Shown here piece after piece: positions 6,571-14,676 of a stretch of 31,905 nucleotides of DNA (the first letter of the stretch is position 1; each line of letters opens with the position of its first letter). The position numbers were made by a program, and so were the translations under genes. This DNA is from Actinomycetota bacterium (GTDB taxonomy: Bacteria > Actinomycetota > Nitriliruptoria > Nitriliruptorales > JAHWKO01), in NCBI GenBank assembly GCA_019347855.1, contig JAHWKO010000017.1, positions 1-31,905 of the forward strand, in the 5' to 3' direction. The notes under the pieces were generated by a model. It searched no databases. It was given only the letters and a program-made list of their open reading frames with translations, and was not told where the DNA came from.

Positions 6571-7524
6571 GTGACCGCGACGATCGTCCCCGAGGTCGAC
6601 GAGCTGGACGCCCTGGACGCGTACTCCGCGGTGGTCACCACCGTGGCCGAGGCGGTCAGCCCATCGGTCGCGAGCCTGCGCCGCCCCTGGCGCGCCCCTC
6701 GAGGCGGTGGGTCCGGTTCGGCTGCGGTCGTCACCGCCGACGGCTACCTGCTGACATCCGCGCACGTCGTCGCCGGCACGGACCGGGGCACCGCCGCGTT
6801 CACCGACGGGCGCGAACTCACCTTCGAGGTGGTCGGCCGCGATCCCCTGTCCGACCTCGCGGTCGTCCGCGCCGATGCGGCGGATCTCGTACCGGTCCGG
6901 GTCGGCGACGCGGGGCGGCTGCGGGTCGGTCAGCTCGTGGTCGCGATCGGCAACCCGATGGGCTTCGCGGGCACCGTCACCGCGGGCGTGGTGAGCGCGC
7001 TGGGTCGTGCGCTGCCCACGCGTGACGGGGCGGTGTCCCGGTACGTCGAGAACGTGGTCCAGACCGATGCCGCCCTCAACCCCGGGAACTCGGGCGGGGC
7101 GCTGGTCGACGCGGCCGGCCGGCTGGTGGGCATCAACACGGCCGTCGCGGGGGTCGGCCTCGGACTCGCCGTGCCGATCGACGAGATCACGCTGCGGATC
7201 GTGCATGCCCTCATGACCGAGGGTCGCTACCGGCGGGCCTTCCTGGGGATCACCGGCAACGCGCGGCCGCTGCCACCCCGGGTCGCGCGACGGCTCGGCG
7301 CCGAACGGGGCGTCGAGGTGGTCCAGGTCGTCCCGGAGAGCCCGGCCGCGAGCGCCGGTCTGCGGACCGAGGACATCCTGGTGGCGGTCGGCGGGAGTCC
7401 GGTCGACGACGTCGGCGGGCTGCAGCGGACCCTCGCCGGCGACCGGATCGGACGGCCGGTGACGGTCACGGCCGTTCGGGGCGGCGAGATCGTCGACGTC
7501 GAGGTCGTCCCCACCGAGCTCTGA
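6571..7524 (+). CDS. HtrA-like S1C serine protease with PDZ domain, apparently cytoplasmic
   Basis: A trypsin-like protease of 317 residues. The catalytic triad is clear: His65 (LTSAHVVAG), Asp95 (DPLSDLAVVRA) and Ser174 (NPGNSGGAL). A C-terminal PDZ domain (about 225-315) follows, including GVEVVQVVPESPAASAGLRTEDILVAVGG. HtrA proteins usually degrade or refold damaged proteins outside the membrane, but this one has no signal peptide or N-terminal membrane helix. The start GTG 6571 has GAGGAGG 8 nt upstream; GTG 6562 in the same frame would overlap that site. It directly follows the RHH-like gene, so the protease could act on that regulator or be controlled by it; this is inference. Confidence 0.88.
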   Translation: MTATIVPEVDELDALDAYSAVVTTVAEAVSPSVASLRRPWRAPRGGGSGSAAVVTADGYLLTSAHVVAGTDRGTAAFTDGRELTFEVVGRDPLSDLAVVRADAADLVPVRVGDAGRLRVGQLVVAIGNPMGFAGTVTAGVVSALGRALPTRDGAVSRYVENVVQTDAALNPGNSGGALVDAAGRLVGINTAVAGVGLGLAVPIDEITLRIVHALMTEGRYRRAFLGITGNARPLPPRVARRLGAERGVEVVQVVPESPAASAGLRTEDILVAVGGSPVDDVGGLQRTLAGDRIGRPVTVTAVRGGEIVDVEVVPTEL

Positions 7525-7550
7525 CCGTCGGCTACCCCCGCTCCCAGAGC

Positions 7551-7556
7551 TACGAT
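7551..7556 (+). promoter_or_regulatory. -10 box upstream of the NUDIX gene
   Basis: TACGAT lies 74 nt before ATG 7631, between the protease stop and the NUDIX gene. A leader of about 68 nt is implied; I see no riboswitch-like structure in it. Confidence 0.35.
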
Positions 7557-7630
7557 GCCGGTCCATCGACCAGCTCCCTTGGGGGTGTCCACATCTCGGC
7601 CGTCGCGCTCCTTCACGTCCCGGTACCCGC

Positions 7631-8176
7631 ATGACCCGCGGTGTCCCGGAGTCCACGCTGGTCCGGCGGCTGCATCGCGCGGCGCTCCAGGTCTTCCGCC
7701 GGCTCCCGGTGAGGGGTCGACGCTTCGTCGTCCGCCGCCTCAGCCCGTCCTACACGGTGGGGACGATCTGCGTGATCCAGCGCGAGGACAACCGGATCCT
7801 CCTCGCCCAGCTGTCGTACCGAGGGCGGTGGGGTTTCCCTGGCGGGCTGCTCCAGCGCGACGAGAGCACCGAGGACTGCGCCCGCCGCGAAGCACGGGAG
7901 GAGACGTCCCTCGAGGTCGTCCTCGACGGCCCGCCCGCCGTCATCGTGGAGGAGGACCCGCGACGGGTGGACGTCATCTACCGCGCGCGCCCCGCCCCCG
8001 GGCAGGACCCGGACGCGGTGGGCACGGACTCGCCGGAGATCGACCAGCTGCGCTGGTTCCACCCCGACGAGCTCCCCGAGCTGCAGCGCGAGGCCGCCAC
8101 CGCCCTCATGGCGCTCGGTCGCAACCACGCCGAGCTCGCCCAGCAGGTCCGGGTCCGAGGCCCTCGCGCCCGCTGA
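7631..8176 (+). CDS. NUDIX hydrolase
   Basis: NUDIX enzymes cleave nucleoside diphosphates linked to another group. This 181-residue protein has the NUDIX box GLLQRDESTEDCARREAREETSLEV at about residues 74-98, matching Gx5Ex7REuxEExGu except that the last Gly is Ser. It is preceded by the usual WGFPGG turn. A basic, hydrophobic N-terminal extension (RRLHRAALQVFRRLPVRGRRFVVRRL) may lie at a membrane or bind nucleic acid. The substrate cannot be predicted. The N-terminal extension is not long enough to be another domain. It converges on the SDR gene at 8245 across a large inverted repeat. Confidence 0.85.
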   Translation: MTRGVPESTLVRRLHRAALQVFRRLPVRGRRFVVRRLSPSYTVGTICVIQREDNRILLAQLSYRGRWGFPGGLLQRDESTEDCARREAREETSLEVVLDGPPAVIVEEDPRRVDVIYRARPAPGQDPDAVGTDSPEIDQLRWFHPDELPELQREAATALMALGRNHAELAQQVRVRGPRAR

Positions 8177-8177
8177 C

Positions 8178-8251
8178 CCCCTGACCCCGGGATCGTGAAG
8201 CGTCAGGAGGCCCTGGACGCCGCAACCCTTCACGATCCCGATGTTCAGGGG
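8178..8251. terminator. Long inverted repeat between convergent genes (bidirectional terminator)
   Basis: A perfect 13-bp pair (8188-8200 and 8228-8240, core GGGATCGTGAAG) is extended by an outer 7-bp pair CCCCTGA/TCAGGGG (8178-8184 and 8245-8251). A short inner pairing (CGTC 8201-8204 with GACG 8216-8219) lies in the loop. It spans the whole gap between the NUDIX and SDR stop codons. No U-run is present. Confidence 0.65.
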
Positions 8252-9003
8252 TGCAGGAGGCGTCCCTCCATGCCGCCCGCCACGGTGATCAGCTCGCCGG
8301 TCACGTGGCCGGCGGCGACCGGTGAGGACAGCCAGACGATCGCCGCGGCGACGTCGTCGGGCCGCGCGACCTTGCGGAGCGCCATGGTGGCCGTGACGCG
8401 TGCGACCGTGTCGTCGTCGAGGTCGCGGTCGGTCATCGGCGAGACGGTCCACCCCGGCGCGACCGCGTTCACCCGCACCGGCGCGGCCTCGTTCTTCAGC
8501 GACGGCAGCAGACCGTGGGCGATCGCCGCCTTGGCTGCGGCGTAGTCGGCGTGCCCGGCCTCGCCGAACACCCCGGCGGTCGACGACACGAGCACCAACG
8601 CCGCGTCCTCCGCGCCCCGGGCGTGCCGCAGGAACGCCCGCGCCGTCAGGAACGTGGCGGTCAGGTTCGATGCGATCGTCGACTCCCAGCGGTCGACCGT
8701 CAGATCGGCGACCGGCACGTCCTCGCGGGGCCAGACGCCGGCGTTCGCGACGCAGACGTCCAACCGCCCCAGGCCTTCGACGGCCTCGGCCACGACCCGG
8801 TCCACGTCGTCCGCATCACGGAGATCGCCCCGGACCGCGATCCCACCGACCTCCGCGGCCAGCTCCTCCGCGCGGGACACGCTGGTCAGGTGGTGGACGG
8901 CGACCCGTGCGCCCTCGGCCGCGAAGGCCAGCACGGTCGCGGTGCCGATCCCACCGGCACCGCCGGTCACCAGGACACCGCGCCCCTCGAGACCGAGGTC
9001 CAT
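8245..9003 (-). CDS. SDR family oxidoreductase
   Basis: A 252-residue short-chain dehydrogenase/reductase using NAD(P)H. The nucleotide motif is VTGGAGGIGTATV near the N-terminus. The NAG motif is in CVANAGVWP. Catalytic Ser lies in LVLVSSTAG, and Tyr-Lys in HADYAAAKAA. After this comes the VNAVAPGWTVSPM loop. The ATG at 9003 overlaps the stop of the LLM oxidoreductase by one base (TGATG), so the two are translationally coupled. The C-terminal GGMEGRLLHP is typical of FabG-like members. Substrate is unknown. Pairing with an F420-type oxidoreductase suggests a shared redox pathway, by inference only. Confidence 0.88.
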   Translation of the reverse strand: MDLGLEGRGVLVTGGAGGIGTATVLAFAAEGARVAVHHLTSVSRAEELAAEVGGIAVRGDLRDADDVDRVVAEAVEGLGRLDVCVANAGVWPREDVPVADLTVDRWESTIASNLTATFLTARAFLRHARGAEDAALVLVSSTAGVFGEAGHADYAAAKAAIAHGLLPSLKNEAAPVRVNAVAPGWTVSPMTDRDLDDDTVARVTATMALRKVARPDDVAAAIVWLSSPVAAGHVTGELITVAGGMEGRLLHP

Positions 9004-9890
9004 CAGTGCAGCAGCGCCGTGGCGAGCTCCCTGACGTGGGGGAGGGGGCCGGCGTCGACGTCGGCGGTCAGCGGGTGGACCGCGACGTGGTCGGCGCCCG
9101 CATCCAGGTGCTCGCGCATCCGACCCGCGACCGCGTCGGCATCGCCCCACGCGACCAGCGCGTCGAACAGCTCGTCGCTGCCCGCCCCGTCGAGGTCCTC
9201 ATCGGAGAACCCCAGCCGTTGCAGGTTGCGCTGGTAGTTCGGCAGCTCCAGGTAGCCGCGCAGGTGCCTGTCGGCGGCGTTGCGCGCGTCGTCCCGCGAG
9301 TCCGCCAGCACGAACGCCTGCTCGGGTGCGATGAACGGTCCTTCGCCGACCTGCTCGCGCGATCGGCGGGTGTGCTCGACGGGTACGAAGAACGTGTGCG
9401 CCCCGGCGCTGCGCTGCGCGGCCAGGTCCATCATCTTCGGGCCGAGCGCAGCCAGGACCACCGGCGGGTCCGCGACGTCGGGTCCGTGCCAGATCGCCCG
9501 GTCCATCGCGTCCAGGTACTCGCGCATCGCGGTCAGCGGCTTGTCGTAGATGCCACCGCGGCTCTCGACGAGCGGGGCGTGGCTGGCCCCGATGCCCAGG
9601 ACGAAACGTTCGTCGAAGCCCTCGGCCAGGGTCCTCGCCCCGTTCCACATCGCCCGGGCGTCGCGCGCCCAGATGTTGGCGATGCCCGTGGCGACGGTGA
9701 CCCGGTCCGTCGCGGCGAGCAGGAACCCCGCGTGGGTGAGGGCCTCCTTGCCCCGGGCCTCGCCGACCCAGAGGCAGCCGTAGCCGAGCTCCTCGATCCC
9801 GCGCGCCTGCCGGCGTGCGTCCTCGGCCGGGAGGAGGCCGAGGTGGCTGGCCCACACGCCGAAGTCGCCTAGAGAGCTCGACAGGTCCAC
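9003..9890 (-). CDS. LLM class (luciferase-like) F420-dependent oxidoreductase
   Basis: A 295-residue TIM-barrel flavin/F420 oxidoreductase of the luciferase-like group. Markers are an N-terminal FGVWASHLGLLPAEDARRQARGIEELGYGCLWVGEARG, a central VTVATGIANIWARDARAMWNGARTLAEGFDERFVLGIGASHA, and a C-terminal ADHVAVHPLTADVD. The LGIGASH pattern is typical of actinobacterial F420-type members I recall. It starts at GTG 9890, 34 nt after the LemA stop, and runs into the SDR gene with a TGATG overlap. No signal peptide. The substrate is not readable. F420 rather than FMN use is inferred from the subfamily and host type. Confidence 0.85.
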   Translation of the reverse strand: MDLSSSLGDFGVWASHLGLLPAEDARRQARGIEELGYGCLWVGEARGKEALTHAGFLLAATDRVTVATGIANIWARDARAMWNGARTLAEGFDERFVLGIGASHAPLVESRGGIYDKPLTAMREYLDAMDRAIWHGPDVADPPVVLAALGPKMMDLAAQRSAGAHTFFVPVEHTRRSREQVGEGPFIAPEQAFVLADSRDDARNAADRHLRGYLELPNYQRNLQRLGFSDEDLDGAGSDELFDALVAWGDADAVAGRMREHLDAGADHVAVHPLTADVDAGPLPHVRELATALLH

Positions 9891-9924
9891 GCGTGATCCG
9901 TCCGTCGCCGTGGGGCTCGGGACG

Positions 9925-10497
9925 TTAGCGGTCTGCCAGGTCCACCTCGGGTGGTCCGGCCGACCGGACGACCTCCTCGACCTCGAAGAACTCGGCCTGC
10001 TCGAAACCGAAGATCCACGCCACCACGTTGGACGGGACCGCCTGCACCCGTCGGTTCAGGTTGCGCACGTTCGCGTTGTACACGCGGCGCACGAGCGCCA
10101 GTCGGTCCTCGGTGGACGTGAGCTGCTGCTGCAGCTCCAGGAAGTGCGCACTGGCTCTCAGGTCGGGGTAGCGCTCCGCGACGGCGAACAGCTGGCGCAG
10201 GGCGCTGACCAGCACGCCCTCGTCGCGCGCCTGCTGGCTGGGTGTCCCGTGCGACGCCACCGCAGCCGTTCGTGCCTGCGTCACCTGCTCGAGGAGGTTG
10301 CGCTCGTGCTCGGCGTAGCCCCGGACGGTCTCCACGAGGTTCGGGATGAGGTCGTAGCGCCGCTGGAGCTCGGTGTCGACGTTGGCCCAGGCGTCGCGGA
10401 TCAGCTGGCGTTGCTCGACGAACCGGTTGTACGAGATCAACATGCCGATCAGCAGCGCGGCCACGACGGCGGTGAGGAGGATCCAGGGCTCGACCAC
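9925..10497 (-). CDS. lemA: LemA family protein
   Basis: A 190-residue LemA protein: one N-terminal transmembrane helix (about residues 5-22, ILLTAVVAALLIGMLISYN) and a cytoplasmic or periplasmic helical bundle. The hallmark YNRFVEQRQLIRDAWANVDTELQRRYDLIPNLVETVRGYAEHE is intact, as is the later YNANVRNLNRRVQAVPSNVVAWIFGF. Function of the family is poorly known. The GTG start lies 18 bp after the stop of the upstream membrane protein, and the LLM gene follows 34 bp downstream. Pairing of LemA with a membrane partner is common. The Arg-Phe-rich pattern and length are normal for the family. Confidence 0.93.
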   Translation of the reverse strand: MVEPWILLTAVVAALLIGMLISYNRFVEQRQLIRDAWANVDTELQRRYDLIPNLVETVRGYAEHERNLLEQVTQARTAAVASHGTPSQQARDEGVLVSALRQLFAVAERYPDLRASAHFLELQQQLTSTEDRLALVRRVYNANVRNLNRRVQAVPSNVVAWIFGFEQAEFFEVEEVVRSAGPPEVDLADR

Positions 10498-10515
10498 GTC
10501 AGCGCGTCCCGGCCG

Positions 10516-11295
10516 TCACAGCGTCCACTTCGGGACGATGCTGTCGTCGGAGGACGGCAGGTCCGGCAGCACCGGGGTGGGCATCGAGGTGAGATCGTCG
10601 TGGCCCTGGTGCTCGGCCGCGGGGTACAGCTCCGACACGACGTCGGGGACCCGGTCGCGGAAGCCACGGGCCACGGACAGCAGGGACCACAGCCCGGCGG
10701 CGGGAACGCGGGACGTGGAGACCAGCACGACGTTGCCCATGGTCTCGATCCGGTGCTGCCGGCCGGCGTTCAGGAGCCAGTCCATCATCCCCGCGTCCAG
10801 CACGGCGTAGGCGAACCGCTCGTCACCGGCGGCCGTGATCTGGAAGGCGCGGTTGAAGTCCTCGGACTCGAACTGCAGGTCGCGGAACCCGATCGCGTCC
10901 TTGAGACGCGAGAACACGCCCTCGGGCTCGACCGTCAGCCGCGGCCCGTAGATGCCGGGGATGCGGAACAGCGTGCAGGAGTGGTAGCGGTACGTGCGGT
11001 GGGTGTGCCCGCGGTCGTCGCGGGTCTGCTCGTAGTACCAGTAGTCGAACAGGCGGACCTCGAACCCCCCGGTCGTCCCCCAGCACACGTTGTCGACGCC
11101 GCGCCCATCGCCCTCACGGAACAGGCGGAACCCGAGCTGGACGGTCCCGAACGGGTCGTTGGCGGCGTACCGGAGCCCGGCCCTCGTCGCGAACGCCTGC
11201 ATCTCGTGGCGACGGCGCTCGTTGCGCCAGTACCGGTAGGCGGCCGCCCCGAGCGCGATCAACCCACCGACGATCCACAACACCCACTCGTGCAT
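10516..11295 (-). CDS. LemA-associated membrane protein of unknown function
   Basis: A 259-residue protein with one N-terminal transmembrane helix (EWVLWIVGGLIALGAAAYRYW) followed by a cytoplasmic basic stretch (RNERRRHEMQAFATRAGLRY) and a large soluble domain. The domain holds aromatic-rich strands such as FEVRLFDYWYYEQ and a segment DFNRAFQITAAGDERFAYAVLDAGMMDWLL, resembling galanin-like or DUF3137-type proteins that accompany LemA. I do not know a biochemical function. The ATG at 11295 is supported by a CATACT box 6 nt upstream. It leads the minus cluster with LemA and is divergent from the secreted TIMP-like gene 56 bp away. Confidence 0.75.
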   Translation of the reverse strand: MHEWVLWIVGGLIALGAAAYRYWRNERRRHEMQAFATRAGLRYAANDPFGTVQLGFRLFREGDGRGVDNVCWGTTGGFEVRLFDYWYYEQTRDDRGHTHRTYRYHSCTLFRIPGIYGPRLTVEPEGVFSRLKDAIGFRDLQFESEDFNRAFQITAAGDERFAYAVLDAGMMDWLLNAGRQHRIETMGNVVLVSTSRVPAAGLWSLLSVARGFRDRVPDVVSELYPAAEHQGHDDLTSMPTPVLPDLPSSDDSIVPKWTL

Positions 11296-11301
11296 GGGGT
11301 C

Positions 11302-11307
11302 AGTATG
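11302..11307 (-). promoter_or_regulatory. -10-like box of the LemA cluster
   Basis: CATACT on the minus strand lies 6 nt before ATG 11295, which would give a leaderless transcript. It is a weaker match than the TANNNT boxes elsewhere. Confidence 0.3.
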
Positions 11308-11337
11308 GCGAACGGTCGGTCGCGGTGGCCGCACGGC

Positions 11338-11343
11338 TACGGT
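11338..11343 (+). promoter_or_regulatory. -10 box of the TIMP-like gene, leaderless layout
   Basis: TACGGT ends 8 nt before ATG 11352. No Shine-Dalgarno sequence lies between. It shares the intergenic region with the divergent LemA cluster. Confidence 0.45.
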
Positions 11344-11351
11344 CGTGGCCG

Positions 11352-11909
11352 ATGCGCCTCGCCGCCCGCCTCGTGATCGCCGCGTCGGTCGCGCTCGCCC
11401 TGGCGATGGTCGCACCGGCCGCGTGGGCGGACTGCGCCCAGGACGACCGCTCCCTCCAGCAGCAGGTCGACGAGGCCGGGTACGTGTTCGTCGGCACCGT
11501 CACGGAGGTCACCAACCGCGGACGGACGGCGACGTTCGACGTCGACGAGGTGTGGGCACGGCCGTCGGACGGAGCGACGGTCGGGTCGCAGGTCGTGGTG
11601 CACGGCGGTCCGGACGAGCCGAACAGCGCCTCGTCGGTGGAACGGACCTTCGAGCCGGGCGCGCGCTACCTGGTATTCCCGCACGCGGAGGACGGTCGGT
11701 TCACCGACGACATCTGCACCCCCACGAAGCGGTGGACCCAGGAGCTGGCCGATGCCAGGCCGGCGACGGCGCGGGAGATCGACGACGACCCCGACCTCCG
11801 GTCCGTCGCGACGGCGACGTCGACGCCGTGGATCGTCATCGGGGTGACGGTCCTGGTCGTCGTCGTCGCGGGCGCCGTCGTGGTGGCTCGACGCCGGGAG
11901 CAGGGCTAG
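11352..11909 (+). CDS. Secreted/membrane-anchored TIMP/NTR-like protein (putative)
   Basis: The 185-residue product has a signal peptide (MRLAARLVIAASVALALAMV, cleavage likely after AWA at residue 26), an extracytoplasmic domain and a C-terminal membrane helix (about 158-178) ending in Arg-Arg. Mature protein begins DCAQDD, and a second Cys is in DDICTPTKRW. The pattern AGYVFVGTVTEV..ATFDVDEVW..ARYLVFPHAEDG..C resembles bacterial proteins with a TIMP/netrin-like OB fold, including its early Cys and Cys near the end. That call is tentative. There is no LPXTG motif. It lies 39 bp before the ABC operon but each has its own -10 box. Role unknown. Confidence 0.55.
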   Translation: MRLAARLVIAASVALALAMVAPAAWADCAQDDRSLQQQVDEAGYVFVGTVTEVTNRGRTATFDVDEVWARPSDGATVGSQVVVHGGPDEPNSASSVERTFEPGARYLVFPHAEDGRFTDDICTPTKRWTQELADARPATAREIDDDPDLRSVATATSTPWIVIGVTVLVVVVAGAVVVARRREQG

Positions 11910-11936
11910 GAACGGGCGTGCGACCGGGCAGGGTCG

Positions 11937-11942
11937 TACGGT
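11937..11942 (+). promoter_or_regulatory. -10 box of the ABC operon, leaderless layout
   Basis: TACGGT ends 6 nt before ATG 11949, again without a ribosome-binding site. Confidence 0.45.
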
Positions 11943-11948
11943 CCCGCC

Positions 11949-12887
11949 ATGGATCCCGTCGTGCACGCGCAGGGGCTCACCAAGCGGTGGGGCCAGGTCG
12001 TCGCGCTGGACGACGTCACCGCGACGATCGGGGCCGGCGTCACCGGCCTCCTCGGTGCGAACGGTGCCGGGAAGACCACCCTGATCGGGATGATCCTGGG
12101 GCTCCACCCCCCGGATGCGGGGACCCTCACGGTGCTGGGTGCGGACCCCACGACCGCGGGGCCGGAGGTCCGCGCCAGGCTGGGGTACGCGCCGGAGCAC
12201 GACGCGCTGCCCCCCGAGGCTCGCGCGCAGGACCTGGTCCGGCACGTCGCCGAGCTGCACGGCCTCCCGCGGAAGGTCGCGGTGACCCGCGCCAGCGAGA
12301 CCCTGGATCTCGTCGGTCTCGGCGAGGAACGGCTGCGGGAGATCGGCACGATGTCCCAGGGCCAGCGGCAGCGGGTCAAGATCGCGCAGGCGATGGCGCA
12401 CGACCCGAGGCTGGTGCTGCTCGACGAGCCGACGAACGGGCTCGATCCGATCCAGCGGGACGACATGCTCGTGACGATCCGCCGGATCGGCCACGACCTC
12501 GGCATCCACGTGGTGGTGTCGTCGCACCTGATCCACGAGGTCGAGCGGATCTGCGACGCGGTGGTCGTGCTCGATGCTGGTCGGCTGCGGACCCAGGGTG
12601 ACGTCGCGGCGATGATCGCGCCGGGGGACCGGTTCGTCCTGGAGGTCGACGGAGACGTCGAGGTCGTCGCCGGGGCGCTGGGGGACGCCGCCCTGGAGGT
12701 CGATCCGATCGGTCGCGGCCGGTTGGTGGTGACGGTCCCGCACGAGGACGCGCTCGATGCGGTGCGCGACGCCGTCGTCGCGACGGGGACCGGGATCCGC
12801 CGGCTGCAACGGCACACGGCCACACTCGAGGAGCACCTCTTCGCGGTGGACATGGAGCCGCAGACCGCCGACCGGGGCGGGTCATGA
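11949..12887 (+). CDS. ABC transporter ATP-binding protein (first)
   Basis: A 312-residue ATPase of an ABC-2 type transporter. Walker A is GANGAGKT (36-43), the signature is degenerate (MSQGQRQRV instead of LSGGQ), Walker B is LVLLDEPTNGLD and the switch His follows in VVVSSHLIHEVE. A C-terminal extension of about 85 residues (from about 225) carries a regulatory domain often seen in NosF/CcmA-like exporters. It is coupled to the permease by an ATGA overlap at 12884-12887. Its substrate is unknown. The paralogue at 13753 has the same design, so the operon may encode one heteromeric or two related exporters. Confidence 0.9.
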   Translation: MDPVVHAQGLTKRWGQVVALDDVTATIGAGVTGLLGANGAGKTTLIGMILGLHPPDAGTLTVLGADPTTAGPEVRARLGYAPEHDALPPEARAQDLVRHVAELHGLPRKVAVTRASETLDLVGLGEERLREIGTMSQGQRQRVKIAQAMAHDPRLVLLDEPTNGLDPIQRDDMLVTIRRIGHDLGIHVVVSSHLIHEVERICDAVVVLDAGRLRTQGDVAAMIAPGDRFVLEVDGDVEVVAGALGDAALEVDPIGRGRLVVTVPHEDALDAVRDAVVATGTGIRRLQRHTATLEEHLFAVDMEPQTADRGGS

Positions 12888-13756
12888 GCACGGTCCGGCT
12901 GCACGAGCAGGGCTACCGCCGCTACGAGGGCGCGCGGCACGGCGTGGGCGGGGCGGTCACGAGCACGATCGTGCACACGCTGCGCTTCATCCTGGGTCTG
13001 CGTCGCCGCGCGCGCAGCAAGCTGCTGCCGTGGGGGATCATCGCACTGACGTACCTGCCGGCCATCGGGTTCGTCGCGGCCACGCTGCTGCTGCCCGCCA
13101 CCTTGCGACGCGTGGCGGGGCAGGTGCTCCCCGGACCCGAGGAGTACCTCGGGGGGATCATCCTCCTCGTCTACCTCGCGACCGCGATCGCCGGACCCGC
13201 AGCACTGTGCCGTGATCGGCGGTCGGGGGCGCTCGCGCTGTACCTCGCGTCGCCGCTGTCGCGTGACACCTACCTGGCGGCCAAGGCGGTCGCCGCGATC
13301 GGCTTCGTGGCCGCCGTCACCGTGGTGCCACCGTTGATCTACGTGCTGGGCACGGTGATCATCGGCGCCGGACCCGACGGCCCGGTGGCGGTCCTGCGGA
13401 CGGTCTCCCAGGCGTTGGGGTCGGGGATCGCGCTGGCGCTGCTGTTCGGGTCGCTCTCGCTGGCCGCGGCGAGCCTGTCGGACCGCACGGGCGCCGCCGC
13501 CGGGACGATCGTGCTGTACCTGGTCGTGAGCGGGGCGGTCGTGGGCACCACCGTGTTCGCACTGGACGCGCCACAGGCACTGCTGCTGCTCGACGTGAAC
13601 CAGGTCGCGACCGACTCGGTCGCGCGGATCTACGGGGACCGCCTCAACGACGGCGGCAACCCGACCTGGGCGGTGCTCGGGGCGCTAGCGGCGTGGACCG
13701 CGGCGTTCGGGGCGTTCACGCGGTGGCGCTACCAGCGGCTGGCGGTGACCCGATGA
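12884..13756 (+). CDS. ABC-2 type transporter permease (first)
   Basis: A 290-residue membrane protein with about six hydrophobic segments. It opens with an amphipathic N-terminus (LHEQGYRRYEGARHG) that recalls the YRxYxG start of gliding/efflux ABC-2 permeases. The segment CRDRRSGALALYLASPLSRDTYLAAK is the usual cytoplasmic coupling loop of this family. It overlaps the preceding ATPase (ATGA) and the next ATPase (13753, ATGA). No ATPase domain of its own. Substrate not predictable. Confidence 0.85.
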   Translation: MSTVRLHEQGYRRYEGARHGVGGAVTSTIVHTLRFILGLRRRARSKLLPWGIIALTYLPAIGFVAATLLLPATLRRVAGQVLPGPEEYLGGIILLVYLATAIAGPAALCRDRRSGALALYLASPLSRDTYLAAKAVAAIGFVAAVTVVPPLIYVLGTVIIGAGPDGPVAVLRTVSQALGSGIALALLFGSLSLAAASLSDRTGAAAGTIVLYLVVSGAVVGTTVFALDAPQALLLLDVNQVATDSVARIYGDRLNDGGNPTWAVLGALAAWTAAFGAFTRWRYQRLAVTR

Positions 13757-14676
13757 CGGTGGTGGTCCGGTTCGAGGAGGTGTCCAAGACGTTCGGGGAC
13801 GTCGTCGCGCTGTCAGACGTGACCTTCGACATCGGATCCGGCATGACCGCGCTGCTCGGGCCCAACGGGGCGGGCAAGTCCACGATGATGCGGCTGATCT
13901 GCGGGCTCACCACGCCCGACGACGGTCGCATCGACGTGTTCGGGACACGACCGCGTCGGGACCTGAGACTGCACCGCAGGATCGGCCTCGTCCCCCAGCA
14001 GGAGGAACTGCTCGGCAGCGTCGATGCGATCCGGTTCGTGCGGTCCGCCGCGGAGCTCCACGGCGTTGGCGAACCCGCCCGTCGCGCGAGAGCCGCCCTG
14101 GAACGCGTCGACCTGGATCCCGACCTGCCCCGGCCGTTGGCGACGTACTCGAAGGGCATGCGGCAGCGGGTGAAGCTCGCCCAGGCGCTCGTCCACGACC
14201 CCGAGCTGCTGGTCCTGGACGAGCCCCTCAACGGGCTCGACCCGGTGCAGCGCATCCGGATGATCGCGCTCTTCCGTGAGCTCGCCGCTGACGGCCGGAC
14301 CGTGCTGGTGTCGAGCCACGTCCTGGACGAGGTCGAGCGCTTCGGCTCCCGGATCCTGCTGATGGTGCGGGGACGGATCGTGGCCGAGGGGGACTTCCAC
14401 GGGGTCCGGGAGGCGCTCGATGACCGGCCCAGACGGGTCCGCGTCCGGACGGCCCACGCGCGGCGGGTGGCCTCGGGCCTCCTCGAGCGTGAGGCGGCCG
14501 ATGGGGTGACGGTCGAGACCGGGGACACGCTCCTGGTCGACACCTCGGACATCGCGCGGTTCCGTCGCGCCGTCGCCGAGGTCGCGGCCGGGACCGACTC
14601 CCGGCTCTACGAGGTAGTCCCGCTGGACGAGTCCCTCGAGTCGGTGTTCCGGGACCTGGTGGTGAGGCGCCTGTGA
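13753..14676 (+). CDS. ABC transporter ATP-binding protein (second)
   Basis: A 307-residue paralogue of the first ATPase. Walker A is GPNGAGKS (36-43), the signature YSKGMRQRV, Walker B LLVLDEPLNGLD, and the switch His is in VLVSSHVLDEVE. The C-terminal extension has LEREAADGVTVETGDTLLVDT followed by YEVVPLDESLESVFRDLV, a common tail in this class. ATG 13753 overlaps the permease stop (ATGA), and its own stop overlaps the next gene (GTGA). Its two-base-step spacing shows that the four genes are translated together. Confidence 0.9.
   Translation: MTVVVRFEEVSKTFGDVVALSDVTFDIGSGMTALLGPNGAGKSTMMRLICGLTTPDDGRIDVFGTRPRRDLRLHRRIGLVPQQEELLGSVDAIRFVRSAAELHGVGEPARRARAALERVDLDPDLPRPLATYSKGMRQRVKLAQALVHDPELLVLDEPLNGLDPVQRIRMIALFRELAADGRTVLVSSHVLDEVERFGSRILLMVRGRIVAEGDFHGVREALDDRPRRVRVRTAHARRVASGLLEREAADGVTVETGDTLLVDTSDIARFRRAVAEVAAGTDSRLYEVVPLDESLESVFRDLVVRRL

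Noticed and set aside
9924..9929. TAACGT as a -10 box for the LLM oxidoreductase
   Set aside because: It overlaps the lemA stop codon, and the 34-bp gap fits operon continuation better.
9910..11376. Plus-strand open frame of 488 codons opposite lemA and its partner
   Set aside because: It covers two genes and their gap on the other strand; the composition is of shadow type.
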